A stretch of DNA of 64,000 bases from Bacteroidota bacterium (lineage in GTDB: Bacteria; Bacteroidota; Bacteroidia; B-17B0; Aurantibacillaceae): the NCBI GenBank assembly GCA_021156365.1, contig JAJNDK010000003.1, positions 62,001 through 126,000 on the forward strand, given 5' to 3'. A program made the position numbers and the translations under genes. Shown one piece after another: positions 9,937 through 17,285 of the stretch (positions are counted from its first letter, which is position 1; each line of letters begins with the position of its first letter). The notes beneath the pieces were generated by a model. That model was not told where the DNA came from and ran no database searches. It was given only the letters and a program-made list of their open reading frames with translations.

Positions 9937-9971
9937 ATTTATTAACAAAAATGTTAAATTTGTTAATAAAT
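9937..9971. repeat. 13-bp perfect inverted repeat downstream of the LacI-type gene
   Basis: ATTTATTAACAAA (9937-9949) is exactly complementary to TTTGTTAATAAAT (9959-9971) across a 9-nt spacer, which itself creates an alternative TTAACA/TGTTAA pairing. It could be an operator or an AT-rich terminator for the regulator gene. No T run follows, so an operator is a fair alternative. Confidence 0.55.
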
Positions 9972-10078
9972 GGGAATTGTTTCCACAACTTATTTCGCTT
10001 AGCCCCGTAGAATCATCTAAGAGGGTATTTTAATTCCCATTTGTTGGTAAAAAGCAGTCGATTAACCATAATTAATAC

Positions 10079-10108
10079 TTGCTTTTCTGGCGGAGAATCT
10101 TATTTTTG
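10079..10108 (+). promoter_or_regulatory. Bacteroidota promoter for the M23 peptidase gene
   Basis: TTG at 10079-10081 and TATTTTTG at 10101-10108 are separated by 19 nt and match the -33/-7 pattern. The predicted start of transcription is about 45 nt before the ATG at 10158. Confidence 0.65.
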
Positions 10109-10157
10109 CAAAATTCTTATTGGCCGGAGTTTGTTTTAATTAGCAAAACTATTAAAA

Positions 10158-11153
10158 ATGAAAAAAATAATAGGACTTAGTTTGTTGTTTTTGCTGGTTG
10201 GAGCGAGCCTGTTTGCCGGCATTGACGACAAAAAGAAAAAGAAAGGCGCTAAGAAAAAGCCTCATAAAACAGTGAAGGTTGTAAAACCGGCAGCAAAAGA
10301 GCTAAAAAAAGACGATTCGACCACTATTGTTATCAAGGATGATGTTTTCATGGATTCGGTAGACTCCCTGTTGATGTTCCCATCTCATGATTTGTATGGC
10401 AGCTGGGATACATCACTCATTCATCCGTATTTATTCGATCAGCATTTCACTTCCGATTCATCTACTGTTTATCTGCTTGACGACTGGAGCTGTGGATTTA
10501 GCGTGCCTTTCAAAGGACCTATCACATCCGGATTTGGTTGGAGACGTCGCCGGCCGCATTACGGAACGGATATCAATCTTGAAACAGGGGATACGGTAGT
10601 AGCAGCATTCGACGGCAGGGTACGTATTGCAAAATTCAATAAAGGCGGATATGGTAATGTAGTGATCATCCGTCACAACAATGGCCTTGAAACGGTATAC
10701 GGACATTTATCAAAGCTCCTCGTAGAGCCCGGAACAGAAGTGACTTCGGGAACAGTGATTGGTCTTGGAGGTAATACAGGCCATTCGTACGGAAGTCACC
10801 TGCATTTCGAGATGCGTTTCCTCGGGCGTGCATTGGATACGGAAGATGTGGTCGATTACGAAAAAGGTGAAGTGAAAAACTCCGCTCTTGTATTGTACAA
10901 AGAAGATTTTGCCGATAAATATGATCTGCGTGCCATCCACGCTCACAACAGTAAAACTTCCAGATCACACACCACTTCCAAATCGGCTGCTATTGCCGGT
11001 AAGTCTTCCAAAGGAAAGGTAGTGGTTGTAAAAAACGGTGATACACTCGGAAGGATCGCACAACGCAATCATACCACCATAGCTGCGATCTGCAAAAAGA
11101 ACGGTATTAAGCAAACCAAGGTATTACAGATCGGTATGCGATTGAAAGTATAA
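10158..11153 (+). CDS. M23-family cell-wall endopeptidase with LysM domain
   Basis: This 331-residue exported protein has a signal peptide (1-20), a Lys-rich linker (24-60), a peptidase M23 domain (about 118-225) and a C-terminal LysM domain (288-331). Zinc ligands and catalytic residues are visible as H134-x3-D138 (HYGTD) and H214/H216 (SHLHFE). M23 enzymes cut peptide cross-links in peptidoglycan, and LysM binds the glycan strands. The order M23 then LysM is common in Bacteroidota. The gene has its own promoter and terminator, so it is a single transcription unit. A role in septum remodelling or wall turnover is likely. Confidence 0.9.
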   Translation: MKKIIGLSLLFLLVGASLFAGIDDKKKKKGAKKKPHKTVKVVKPAAKELKKDDSTTIVIKDDVFMDSVDSLLMFPSHDLYGSWDTSLIHPYLFDQHFTSDSSTVYLLDDWSCGFSVPFKGPITSGFGWRRRRPHYGTDINLETGDTVVAAFDGRVRIAKFNKGGYGNVVIIRHNNGLETVYGHLSKLLVEPGTEVTSGTVIGLGGNTGHSYGSHLHFEMRFLGRALDTEDVVDYEKGEVKNSALVLYKEDFADKYDLRAIHAHNSKTSRSHTTSKSAAIAGKSSKGKVVVVKNGDTLGRIAQRNHTTIAAICKKNGIKQTKVLQIGMRLKV

Positions 11154-11171
11154 AAAAACAAAATTTTTCAG

Positions 11172-11224
11172 AAGCCGTCCTTTCTTCATCAGGCTCAGAA
11201 TGACGAAAGGACGGCTTTTTTGTT
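11172..11224. terminator. Terminator hairpin carrying a dispersed-repeat sequence
   Basis: A 13-bp stem (11172-11184 with 11205-11217) is followed by a T run. The 20-nt loop together with the stem reads, on the minus strand, CGTCATTCTGAGCCTGATG and then GAAGAAAGG. This resembles an intergenic repeat I have seen in many Bacteroidota genomes. It ends the M23 gene. Confidence 0.75.
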
Positions 11225-11293
11225 GATAACAAGCGTTTTCCCGCATTGAGAAGCCCAACCATCGGGACAAAAGTTTTCGTAATTTTGGGGTCA

Positions 11294-12208
11294 ATGAAAA
11301 TGCACAAAACTTCACTGAAATATTTTTACCTGGGAATGGCCGTATTGTTGTTTGCTACCTGCAAAAAAGAAACATCCAACCCACCGCCTTCCGACACGGA
11401 AACCACTACTTCCTATACGCATTCGTATTTTGAAAATGCATCAGGTGATGTTGATCTGATAGGCGATCAGGCGGGCAACCAGGACACCGTTCATTCTCTT
11501 ACTACCTACAAAATAGTTAATCCGGGAGTGTTTTCGCCTCTGAGTGCATGTGCTACGATAAATGTACAGAGATCCGATACGAGCAATACAGATACCTTAA
11601 CAGTTGATTTCGGAAGCACCAACTGCATCTGCAGCGATGGAAAGATCCGTATGGGGAAACTGCAGTATATATACGCTGGCGGTAAGCATTACAGGGATTC
11701 AGGTCTTGTGATCACCTGCAACCTTGTCAACTATTCGGTTGAAGGAAATGTAATGAATGGTGTAAAGAACATTACTAACCTTGGTATGAATGCAGCAGGC
11801 CATCTCACCTGGTATATTTCTGAATACCTGGTCATCAATAAAGCGAACGGTGGCGGAAACCTGACATGGAATGCCGCTAAAAGCAAAGAGCTCCTGAATA
11901 CCGCTAATGTGTATACGGGACCTTCCACTCCGATAAACTGGCTGCAGGCAAAAATAGCCATTGGTGGAACAACCAACGGCACCCTGGAAACAGGGGTTTC
12001 ATTTACAGCCAACATAATAAGTCCGCTTGTAAGAGATTTCAGCTGTGCTCCGAGTCCTTTGTTTCAGCACAGGCATCCTTTCATCAAAGGCGCGATAAAC
12101 CTTACACCTGCTGCCAAACCTGTCAGGATCATTGATTTTGGGAGTAGCACCTGCGATTTTGCTGCTACGATCAAACTGGAAGGCGTTTTATATACTTTCG
12201 GCATCTGA
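11294..12208 (+). CDS. Exported lipoprotein, paralogue A of a tandem pair
   Basis: The protein has 304 residues if started at the ATG at 11294, which lies 6 nt after a -7-like TAATTTTG (11280-11287); the ATG at 11300 is also possible. The signal peptide ends in a lipobox with Cys23 (LLFATC), so the mature protein is a lipoprotein. The linker after the Cys is Thr/Ser/Pro rich. The body is beta-rich with conserved blocks shared with the next gene: GDQAGN, TYKI.NPG, DTLTVDFGSTNC, GGKHYRDSG, NYSVEGN and a C-terminal RHPFIKG. I recognise no named domain. It is probably an outer-membrane lipoprotein of unknown function. Confidence 0.75.
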   Translation: MKMHKTSLKYFYLGMAVLLFATCKKETSNPPPSDTETTTSYTHSYFENASGDVDLIGDQAGNQDTVHSLTTYKIVNPGVFSPLSACATINVQRSDTSNTDTLTVDFGSTNCICSDGKIRMGKLQYIYAGGKHYRDSGLVITCNLVNYSVEGNVMNGVKNITNLGMNAAGHLTWYISEYLVINKANGGGNLTWNAAKSKELLNTANVYTGPSTPINWLQAKIAIGGTTNGTLETGVSFTANIISPLVRDFSCAPSPLFQHRHPFIKGAINLTPAAKPVRIIDFGSSTCDFAATIKLEGVLYTFGI

Positions 12209-12282
12209 GTTATTTTTTCGCCCGGTTTTAAACCTTGTGATCGTTTAAGTGTCCTATCTGCACTCAAACAAAATCATAAGCC

Positions 12283-13191
12283 ATGAAAGCTTCAAAACTA
12301 ATCGTACTTATTTCTTCAATTTTGGTGGTAAGCAGCATCACTGTTTCCTGTAAAAAAGACAAAAAAGAAGATGTAACGGATTCCGACACCTCTGCTGCTG
12401 CCGATCATTCTTACGTAGAGAACCTTTCCAATGATATGGATAATATCGGCGACCAGGCAGGAAATTCCGCTTCGGGCTCTTCGCTTTCTACCTATAAGAT
12501 CATAAATCCCGGGAACTCCTTGCTAAGCACCTGTGCGGTCGTTTCGGTATTCCATGCAGACAGCACCAATTCGGACACGCTCCTGGTCGATTTTGGCGCC
12601 ACTAATTGTGTTGGAAATGACGGACGGGTACGTAACGGGCAAATACGTTACGTATATAGCGGTGGTAAACACTACAGGGATTCGGGTATCGTAATTACGG
12701 TAACGCCGATCAATTATTCAGTAGAAGGTAATCAGGTGTCAGGGACCAAAACCATTACAAACAAAGGGCGGATCAGTAACGGCAATTTTGTGTGGGAGAT
12801 CAGCTCGAACCTGAGCATTGTAAAGGCAAACAACGGTGGCACTCTTACCTGGTCCTGCTCACGCACCAAGACACTGCTGAATACAGCTTCTGTATACAGT
12901 GGCCCCGCTGTTCCGATCAACTGGCCACAGGCAAAAATTGCTATTACCGGCAATGCGACCGGAACTTCTGCGGCAGGTAACAGTTACACTGCTTCGATCA
13001 CCAATGCCCTGATCCGCGATTTCACCTGTTCGCCAAGTCCGGGGAATCCGCACAGGCATCCTTTTATCCAGGGAACATTTGATTTCACTCCTTCCGGGAA
13101 AGCCACACGCACTGTTGATTTCGGTGCAGGAACCTGCGATATGGCCGCAACTGTGACCATCAATGGAAACACCTATAACATCATGCTATAA
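12283..13191 (+). CDS. Exported lipoprotein, paralogue B of a tandem pair
   Basis: A 302-residue protein with the same layout as the gene before it: signal peptide, lipobox with Cys23 (TVSC), charged linker, then a beta-rich body. Conserved blocks shared with the neighbour include NIGDQAGN, TYKIINPG, DTLLVDFGATNC, GGKHYRDSGIVIT, NYSVEGN and RHPFIQG. The pair clearly arose by tandem duplication, and similarity runs along the full length. The 74-bp gap has no obvious promoter or terminator, so co-transcription is possible. A terminator follows at 13216. Function unknown. Confidence 0.75.
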   Translation: MKASKLIVLISSILVVSSITVSCKKDKKEDVTDSDTSAAADHSYVENLSNDMDNIGDQAGNSASGSSLSTYKIINPGNSLLSTCAVVSVFHADSTNSDTLLVDFGATNCVGNDGRVRNGQIRYVYSGGKHYRDSGIVITVTPINYSVEGNQVSGTKTITNKGRISNGNFVWEISSNLSIVKANNGGTLTWSCSRTKTLLNTASVYSGPAVPINWPQAKIAITGNATGTSAAGNSYTASITNALIRDFTCSPSPGNPHRHPFIQGTFDFTPSGKATRTVDFGAGTCDMAATVTINGNTYNIML

Positions 13192-13215
13192 ACCTGCTGA
13201 TTTTGTAATGTTAGT

Positions 13216-13249
13216 ACCGGTCTTTCCGGGAGGGAAGGCCGGTTTTTTT
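13216..13249 (+). terminator. Rho-independent terminator after the lipoprotein pair
   Basis: Stem 13216-13227 with 13233-13243 (one bulge and one G-T pair), loop of about 5 nt, then seven T. Confidence 0.8.
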
Positions 13250-13293
13250 ATGAATAGTCGGAAGATGGCGCTGAAACCCCGGAAGTTTAGAAA

Positions 13294-13680
13294 TTAATTC
13301 AGTTTCCCTGGTGTGATCAATTGGAATTCCGGGATAATTATCTGGAAAAGCTGCTCGTTCACGAGATTTTTTACGAGATAGGTGCCGCTCATCTTGCCCA
13401 TTTCGGTTACGAGGTTGCAGCCGGAAGAATAGGTGAACGATTCGTTGGGGGCAATAACCGGTGTTTCACCTATCACTCCTTCGCCTTCCACTTCGCGGTG
13501 TTCGCTGTTACTGTCGAAAATATGCCAGTGGCGGCGCAGCAGCTGAACGGTAAAATCGCTTTTATTTTCAATAGTGATGGTGTACATGAAAACATAGCTA
13601 TGGTACATCGGGTTGGATTGCTCCTCCAGATATTGTGGTTTTACTGAAACCTCGATCCCTTTTGTTTCTGCTTTTACCAT
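13294..13680 (-). CDS. apaG: ApaG-family protein
   Basis: This 128-residue protein is the normal length for ApaG and shows the family core: YTITIENKSDFTVQLLRRHWHIFDSN, followed by EGEGVIGETPVIAPNESFTYSSGC and GTYLV. ApaG has an Ig-like/fibronectin-type III fold. The older name links it to cobalt and magnesium efflux, but its molecular role is not settled; the fold is also used as a protein-binding domain in some F-box proteins. It is a soluble cytoplasmic protein. It stands alone, convergent with the lipoprotein gene and divergent from rpsA. Confidence 0.92.
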   Translation of the reverse strand: MVKAETKGIEVSVKPQYLEEQSNPMYHSYVFMYTITIENKSDFTVQLLRRHWHIFDSNSEHREVEGEGVIGETPVIAPNESFTYSSGCNLVTEMGKMSGTYLVKNLVNEQLFQIIIPEFQLITPGKLN

Positions 13681-13826
13681 ATTGGATACAAAAATAAGCT
13701 ACCTAAAAATACGAATAATTATGCCAGAAAAATTCTATAAAATAGTTATTAATTCACTGGAAATCAGTATTATAAATATTTTTCCATTTTTCACACTTTT
13801 TTTAAGGTAAAACGTCCTGCTCTTCG

Positions 13827-13834
13827 TATATTTG
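13827..13834 (+). promoter_or_regulatory. -7 promoter element of rpsA
   Basis: TATATTTG matches the Bacteroidota -7 element. It lies 97 nt before the rpsA ATG, which leaves a long leader for this phylum. Confidence 0.65.
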
Positions 13835-13931
13835 TAGCCCGTTTTTGCTAAGGAGAAACGGGGCTATAATTTAAAAGTCTAACCACTTCAGACTTTCCTT
13901 ACGCAAGGCCTGGATACAATTTTTAGAAAAA
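13835..13931 (+). promoter_or_regulatory. Structured rpsA 5' leader (candidate autoregulatory RNA)
   Basis: The leader can form three hairpins in series: 13835-13844 with 13856-13866 (10 bp, one bulge), 13875-13880 with 13890-13895 (6 bp, 9-nt loop) and CCTT 13897-13900 with AAGG 13905-13908. The loop of the first contains AAGGAG. S1 represses its own translation in proteobacteria; a similar role here is inference. Confidence 0.5.
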
Positions 13932-15704
13932 ATGGCAGAAAAAACTGCAGAAGTAGGAACAGCTGATTTTGACTGGTCAGCTATCGGTAAAAAACAGGAT
14001 CAGTATTCTTCGGAAGACAGATCGAAATTAGAAGACCTTTACGGAAAAACATTAAAAACGATCGATGATCTTCAAACCATTGAAGGTACCGTAGTGGCAA
14101 TGAACAACCGTGAGGTAGTTGTGAACATTGGCTTCAAATCGGATGGTGTGATCTCTTTATCAGAGTTCAAATACAATCCTGATCTGAAAGTGGGTGACAA
14201 AGTGGAAGTGTTTGTTGAAAATCAGGAAGACAAATTAGGTCAGCTGTTGCTTTCTCATAAAAAAGCACGTGCCAACAAAAGCTGGGATCGTGTTAACGAA
14301 GCGCTTACAGGTGATGAGGTTATCAAAGGGTACGTTAAATGCCGTACCAAAGGAGGTCTTATCGTGGATGTATTCGGTATCGAAGCATTCTTACCGGGAT
14401 CTCAGATCGATGTTAAACCGATCCGTGATTACGATATCTATGTTGGTAAAACAATGGAATTCAAAGTTGTTAAGATCAACAACGAATTTAAAAACGTAGT
14501 TGTTTCTCACAAAGCGCTTATCGAAGCTGAGATCGAGAACCAAAAACGTGATATCATCTCTAAACTGGAAAAAGGACAGGTATTACAAGGAACAGTTAAA
14601 AACATCACTTCGTATGGTGTATTTATTGATCTTGGTGGTGTTGATGGTCTTATTCACATTACAGATCTTTCATGGGGCCGTATTTCTCACCCTGAAGAAA
14701 TCGTTAAGCTGGATGAGCCGATCAATGTGGTTATCCTTGATTTCGATGATGAGAAAAAACGTATCGCATTGGGTCTGAAACAACTTTCTCAACATCCTTG
14801 GGAAGGTCTGAATGCTGACCTGAAAGTGGGTGATAAAGTAAAAGGAAGAGTAGTAGTATTGGCTGATTACGGTGCTTTCGTAGAGATCGCTCCGGGTGTT
14901 GAAGGTCTGATCCACGTTTCAGAAATGAGTTGGAGCCAGCACTTACGCACTGCGCAGGATTTCGTAAAAGTAGGTGATGAGGTGGAAGCAGTTGTGCTGA
15001 CCCTTGACCGCGAAGAGCGCAAAATGAGCTTAGGTATGAAACAACTGACTCCTGATCCTTGGGCAGGAATCATTGACAAATACTCTAAAGGAAGCAAACA
15101 CACAGGAACTGTACGTAACTTCACCAACTTCGGTGTATTCATCGAGCTGGAAGAAGGAGTTGACGGTTTAGTGCATATCAGCGACCTTTCCTGGAGCAAA
15201 AAGATCAAACATCCATCCGAATTCTGCAAAGTAGGAGACAAAATGGAAGTTGTAGTACTGGAGATCGATGCGGAAAACCGTCGTCTGAGCTTAGGTCACA
15301 AACAACTCGAAGATAATCCTTGGGATGTGTTTGAAACTGTATTCACCGAAGGTTCAGTTCACAAAGGAACAGTTACTTCTATCAGCGATAAGGGAGCCGT
15401 TATCGGTCTTACTTATGGAGTAGAAGGATTCTGCCCTGGAAAACACCTTGTGAAAGCAGATGGATCTACTGCTAAGATTGAAGAAGTTCTTGACTTCAAA
15501 GTGATCGAGTTTGGAAAAGATGCGAAAAAGATCATTGTTTCCCATGCTCGTACACACGAAGAAGCGAAAGAGAACGAAAGAGCAGCAGATCGTGAAGAAA
15601 CCAAAAAAGCCGTTAAAAAGGTGAAAGAGAACGTAGAGAAAACCACCCTTGGTGATATCTCCGCTTTGTCTGATCTGAAAGACAAATTAGACGGTAAAAA
15701 ATAA
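13932..15704 (+). CDS. rpsA: 30S ribosomal protein S1
   Basis: A 590-residue protein with six S1 (OB-fold) domains in tandem, which is the full-length S1 type. The last four are the easiest to see: GTVKNITSYGVFIDL (about 217), GRVVVLADYGAFVEI (about 302), GTVRNFTNFGVFIEL (about 390) and GTVTSISDKGAVIGL (about 477), each followed by a GLIHISDLSW-type strand in three of them. S1 binds mRNA on the small subunit and helps initiation, which matters in a phylum that scarcely uses Shine-Dalgarno pairing. No purine-rich site precedes the ATG, only an A/T-rich stretch. The C-terminus is Lys/Glu rich. The gene is monocistronic, with its own promoter and terminator. Confidence 0.97.
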   Translation: MAEKTAEVGTADFDWSAIGKKQDQYSSEDRSKLEDLYGKTLKTIDDLQTIEGTVVAMNNREVVVNIGFKSDGVISLSEFKYNPDLKVGDKVEVFVENQEDKLGQLLLSHKKARANKSWDRVNEALTGDEVIKGYVKCRTKGGLIVDVFGIEAFLPGSQIDVKPIRDYDIYVGKTMEFKVVKINNEFKNVVVSHKALIEAEIENQKRDIISKLEKGQVLQGTVKNITSYGVFIDLGGVDGLIHITDLSWGRISHPEEIVKLDEPINVVILDFDDEKKRIALGLKQLSQHPWEGLNADLKVGDKVKGRVVVLADYGAFVEIAPGVEGLIHVSEMSWSQHLRTAQDFVKVGDEVEAVVLTLDREERKMSLGMKQLTPDPWAGIIDKYSKGSKHTGTVRNFTNFGVFIELEEGVDGLVHISDLSWSKKIKHPSEFCKVGDKMEVVVLEIDAENRRLSLGHKQLEDNPWDVFETVFTEGSVHKGTVTSISDKGAVIGLTYGVEGFCPGKHLVKADGSTAKIEEVLDFKVIEFGKDAKKIIVSHARTHEEAKENERAADREETKKAVKKVKENVEKTTLGDISALSDLKDKLDGKK

Positions 15705-15785
15705 TCGAAAAACGCCTCAGGTACATTTTTGGGTTTGTACGGAGGATTTACTAAAGACTAACGCCATGGTTTTTAGTTTTTCGAG

Positions 15786-15817
15786 ACCCCTTTCCTTACG
15801 CGGAAAGGGGTTTTTTT
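15786..15817 (+). terminator. rpsA terminator
   Basis: A perfect 10-bp stem (15786-15795 with 15802-15811), a 6-nt TTACGC loop and a T run. Positions 15790-15801 repeat a 12-mer of the rpsA leader (13893-13904). Confidence 0.9.
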
Positions 15818-15851
15818 ATGGCCGGTTTCCAAAATTTCACTGGCATGGTTT

Positions 15852-15881
15852 TTTGTTAATTAGAACAAAACCTTATTTTTG
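15852..15881 (+). promoter_or_regulatory. Bacteroidota promoter directly before a start codon
   Basis: TTTG (15852-15855) and TATTTTTG (15874-15881) are 18 nt apart, a near-consensus pair. The -7 box overlaps the upstream TTG codon at 15879, so translation must start further down, most simply at GTG 15891. Confidence 0.75.
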
Positions 15882-15890
15882 CATCCCCGC

Positions 15891-16592
15891 GTGAAAGAGA
15901 CATTTGTTGACATATTTGGAATTCATATCCAGGAGCCGGTTACCATCTTTACCAACCTCCTCATCACCCTCACGGGGGTATGTATGTATTTCAAACTTCG
16001 GAGACATGCACCAAAGGCTACGTTGAACCGCTACTGGCGATTATTTTTCCTGTTTTTCGGCTTAAATGCTGCAGTTGGTTTCATCACCCATGGGTTCAAA
16101 AGCTATTTCGCCGGGGAGGCATTTTACTACGTATTCCTGTGTATGAACCTGGCGAGTGTGCCTATTACATTTTTTCTGCTGAAAGCGGATGTGGAAAATA
16201 CGGAGCTAAAGCAGGATGTGAAAAAAAATCTGAATATTGTTATTTTCGTCGCTTCTGCCATATTTGTAATTATAACCGTACTGACGAATACATTTGGGGT
16301 GGTAAAGATCAGTGCCGGTATTTCTATATTGACCACTATTGTCGTTCATATGTATACCCAGCGCAAAGGGTATGCAGGAAGCGGGGATATTGCATTTGGA
16401 TTTGGATTTTCCATACTTGCCCTGATCGTTCATGGCGCCAGGCTGTCCGTTTCAGAATGGTTCAATTTCAAGGACATCAGCCATGTGATCATGATCATCA
16501 GCTTGTTCCTTATCTATAAAGGAGTGGTAAAGAGGGTGGGAATTAAAAAAGAGGCGATTCATGGAGTTCCCTCATCTGAATCGGGAAACTAA
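15891..16592 (+). CDS. Polytopic membrane protein with conserved-looking His residues, function unknown
   Basis: A 233-residue protein with about seven hydrophobic segments and short loops. Possible intramembrane or interface histidines occur in GFITHGFK, VVHMYTQ, IVHGARLS and DISHVIMI. This His pattern in a seven-helix protein recalls the CREST superfamily (alkaline ceramidase, PAQR), but I see no firm signature; DUF6962-type proteins are another possibility. Start choice: the TTG at 15879 lies inside the promoter -7 box, so GTG 15891 is preferred, giving a nearly leaderless mRNA. It is a single gene with its own promoter and terminator. Confidence 0.7.
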   Translation: MKETFVDIFGIHIQEPVTIFTNLLITLTGVCMYFKLRRHAPKATLNRYWRLFFLFFGLNAAVGFITHGFKSYFAGEAFYYVFLCMNLASVPITFFLLKADVENTELKQDVKKNLNIVIFVASAIFVIITVLTNTFGVVKISAGISILTTIVVHMYTQRKGYAGSGDIAFGFGFSILALIVHGARLSVSEWFNFKDISHVIMIISLFLIYKGVVKRVGIKKEAIHGVPSSESGN

Positions 16593-16600
16593 ACAAAAAA

Positions 16601-16633
16601 GCACCCTGACGATTATCTGTCAGAGTGCTTTTT
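16601..16633. terminator. Bidirectional terminator
   Basis: Stem 16601-16610 with 16619-16628 (one mismatch), 8-nt loop, A run before and T run after. It separates the membrane-protein gene from the converging ccm operon. Confidence 0.85.
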
Positions 16634-16654
16634 AGAATATAATGTTGTTTCAGA

Positions 16655-17044
16655 TTAAACTCCCGCTACCTGCTTGCCGTCATTGTATTTGCTCGGGCAT
16701 TTCATCAGGATCTCATTCGCATGAAAATCCCCTTCGTGCATTTTTCCAATGATCACGATCTGTTCCGAACGCTCAAAATCCTGTGGTTTGGTTTTGTGCA
16801 GCACTACTTTTTTCTCTTCACCGTTGTTGTCGATCATATAAAAGACAAACTCATCCGCATCTACAACCGGGTTGTATTCCGTTGGTTTTTCTTTATTCAG
16901 TTTTCCAACTACATGGAATTCCGAGCCCGGATTTTTTTGTGCCTCCGCAAAGTCCGCATAGGTACTGGTGTTCCCGAGTGTAGTGATCAATGCCCCAATG
17001 GCAACAGCAATGATAATGATCAGTATAATATGTATTTTCTTCAT
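16655..17044 (-). CDS. ccmE: Cytochrome c maturation heme chaperone CcmE, CxxxY variant
   Basis: This 129-residue protein has an N-terminal membrane anchor (about 4-22) and a periplasmic OB-fold domain (VVGKLN, FYMIDNNGEEKKVVL, IVIIGKM). CcmE receives heme from CcmABCD and hands it to the CcmF ligase. The classical heme-binding residue is His in a HxxxY motif. Here the motif reads C116-P-S-K-Y120, the CxxxY form known from Desulfovibrio-type and archaeal CcmE. It is the last gene of the ccmBCDE operon and starts one base after ccmD ends. It matches the usual length for the variant. Confidence 0.9.
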   Translation of the reverse strand: MKKIHIILIIIIAVAIGALITTLGNTSTYADFAEAQKNPGSEFHVVGKLNKEKPTEYNPVVDADEFVFYMIDNNGEEKKVVLHKTKPQDFERSEQIVIIGKMHEGDFHANEILMKCPSKYNDGKQVAGV

Positions 17045-17045
17045 C

Positions 17046-17285
17046 TTACTTTTTTTCTTTTATAGCTTCTTCTAATTTTTTTATCTTACGTTCGATAGTG
17101 AACAGGTAAATGGCAATCCCGATAAATATAATGCTTACAACTCCTATCACTACATAGATCTTTCCTTCGGCATAAAAACCATCGGCCATCTGCACTTTCC
17201 CCTCATCGAAAGGTGCCTGCGAAAATGCCGTAGCAGTGAGTAGTACAAAACATGTCAGCAGTATTGATTTAAACCGTTTCATCAT
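17046..17285 (-). CDS. ccmD: CcmD-like small membrane protein
   Basis: A 79-residue protein with an N-terminal hydrophobic segment that looks like a signal peptide (SQA at 22-24), a short polar region and one transmembrane helix (about 43-64), followed by a charged tail (ERKIKKLEEAIKEKK). Bacteroidota CcmD-family proteins have this form. CcmD stabilises the CcmC-CcmE heme-loading complex. Assignment rests on position between ccmC and ccmE and on shape, not on strong sequence motifs. It overlaps ccmC by 17 bp. Confidence 0.75.
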   Translation of the reverse strand: MMKRFKSILLTCFVLLTATAFSQAPFDEGKVQMADGFYAEGKIYVVIGVVSIIFIGIAIYLFTIERKIKKLEEAIKEKK

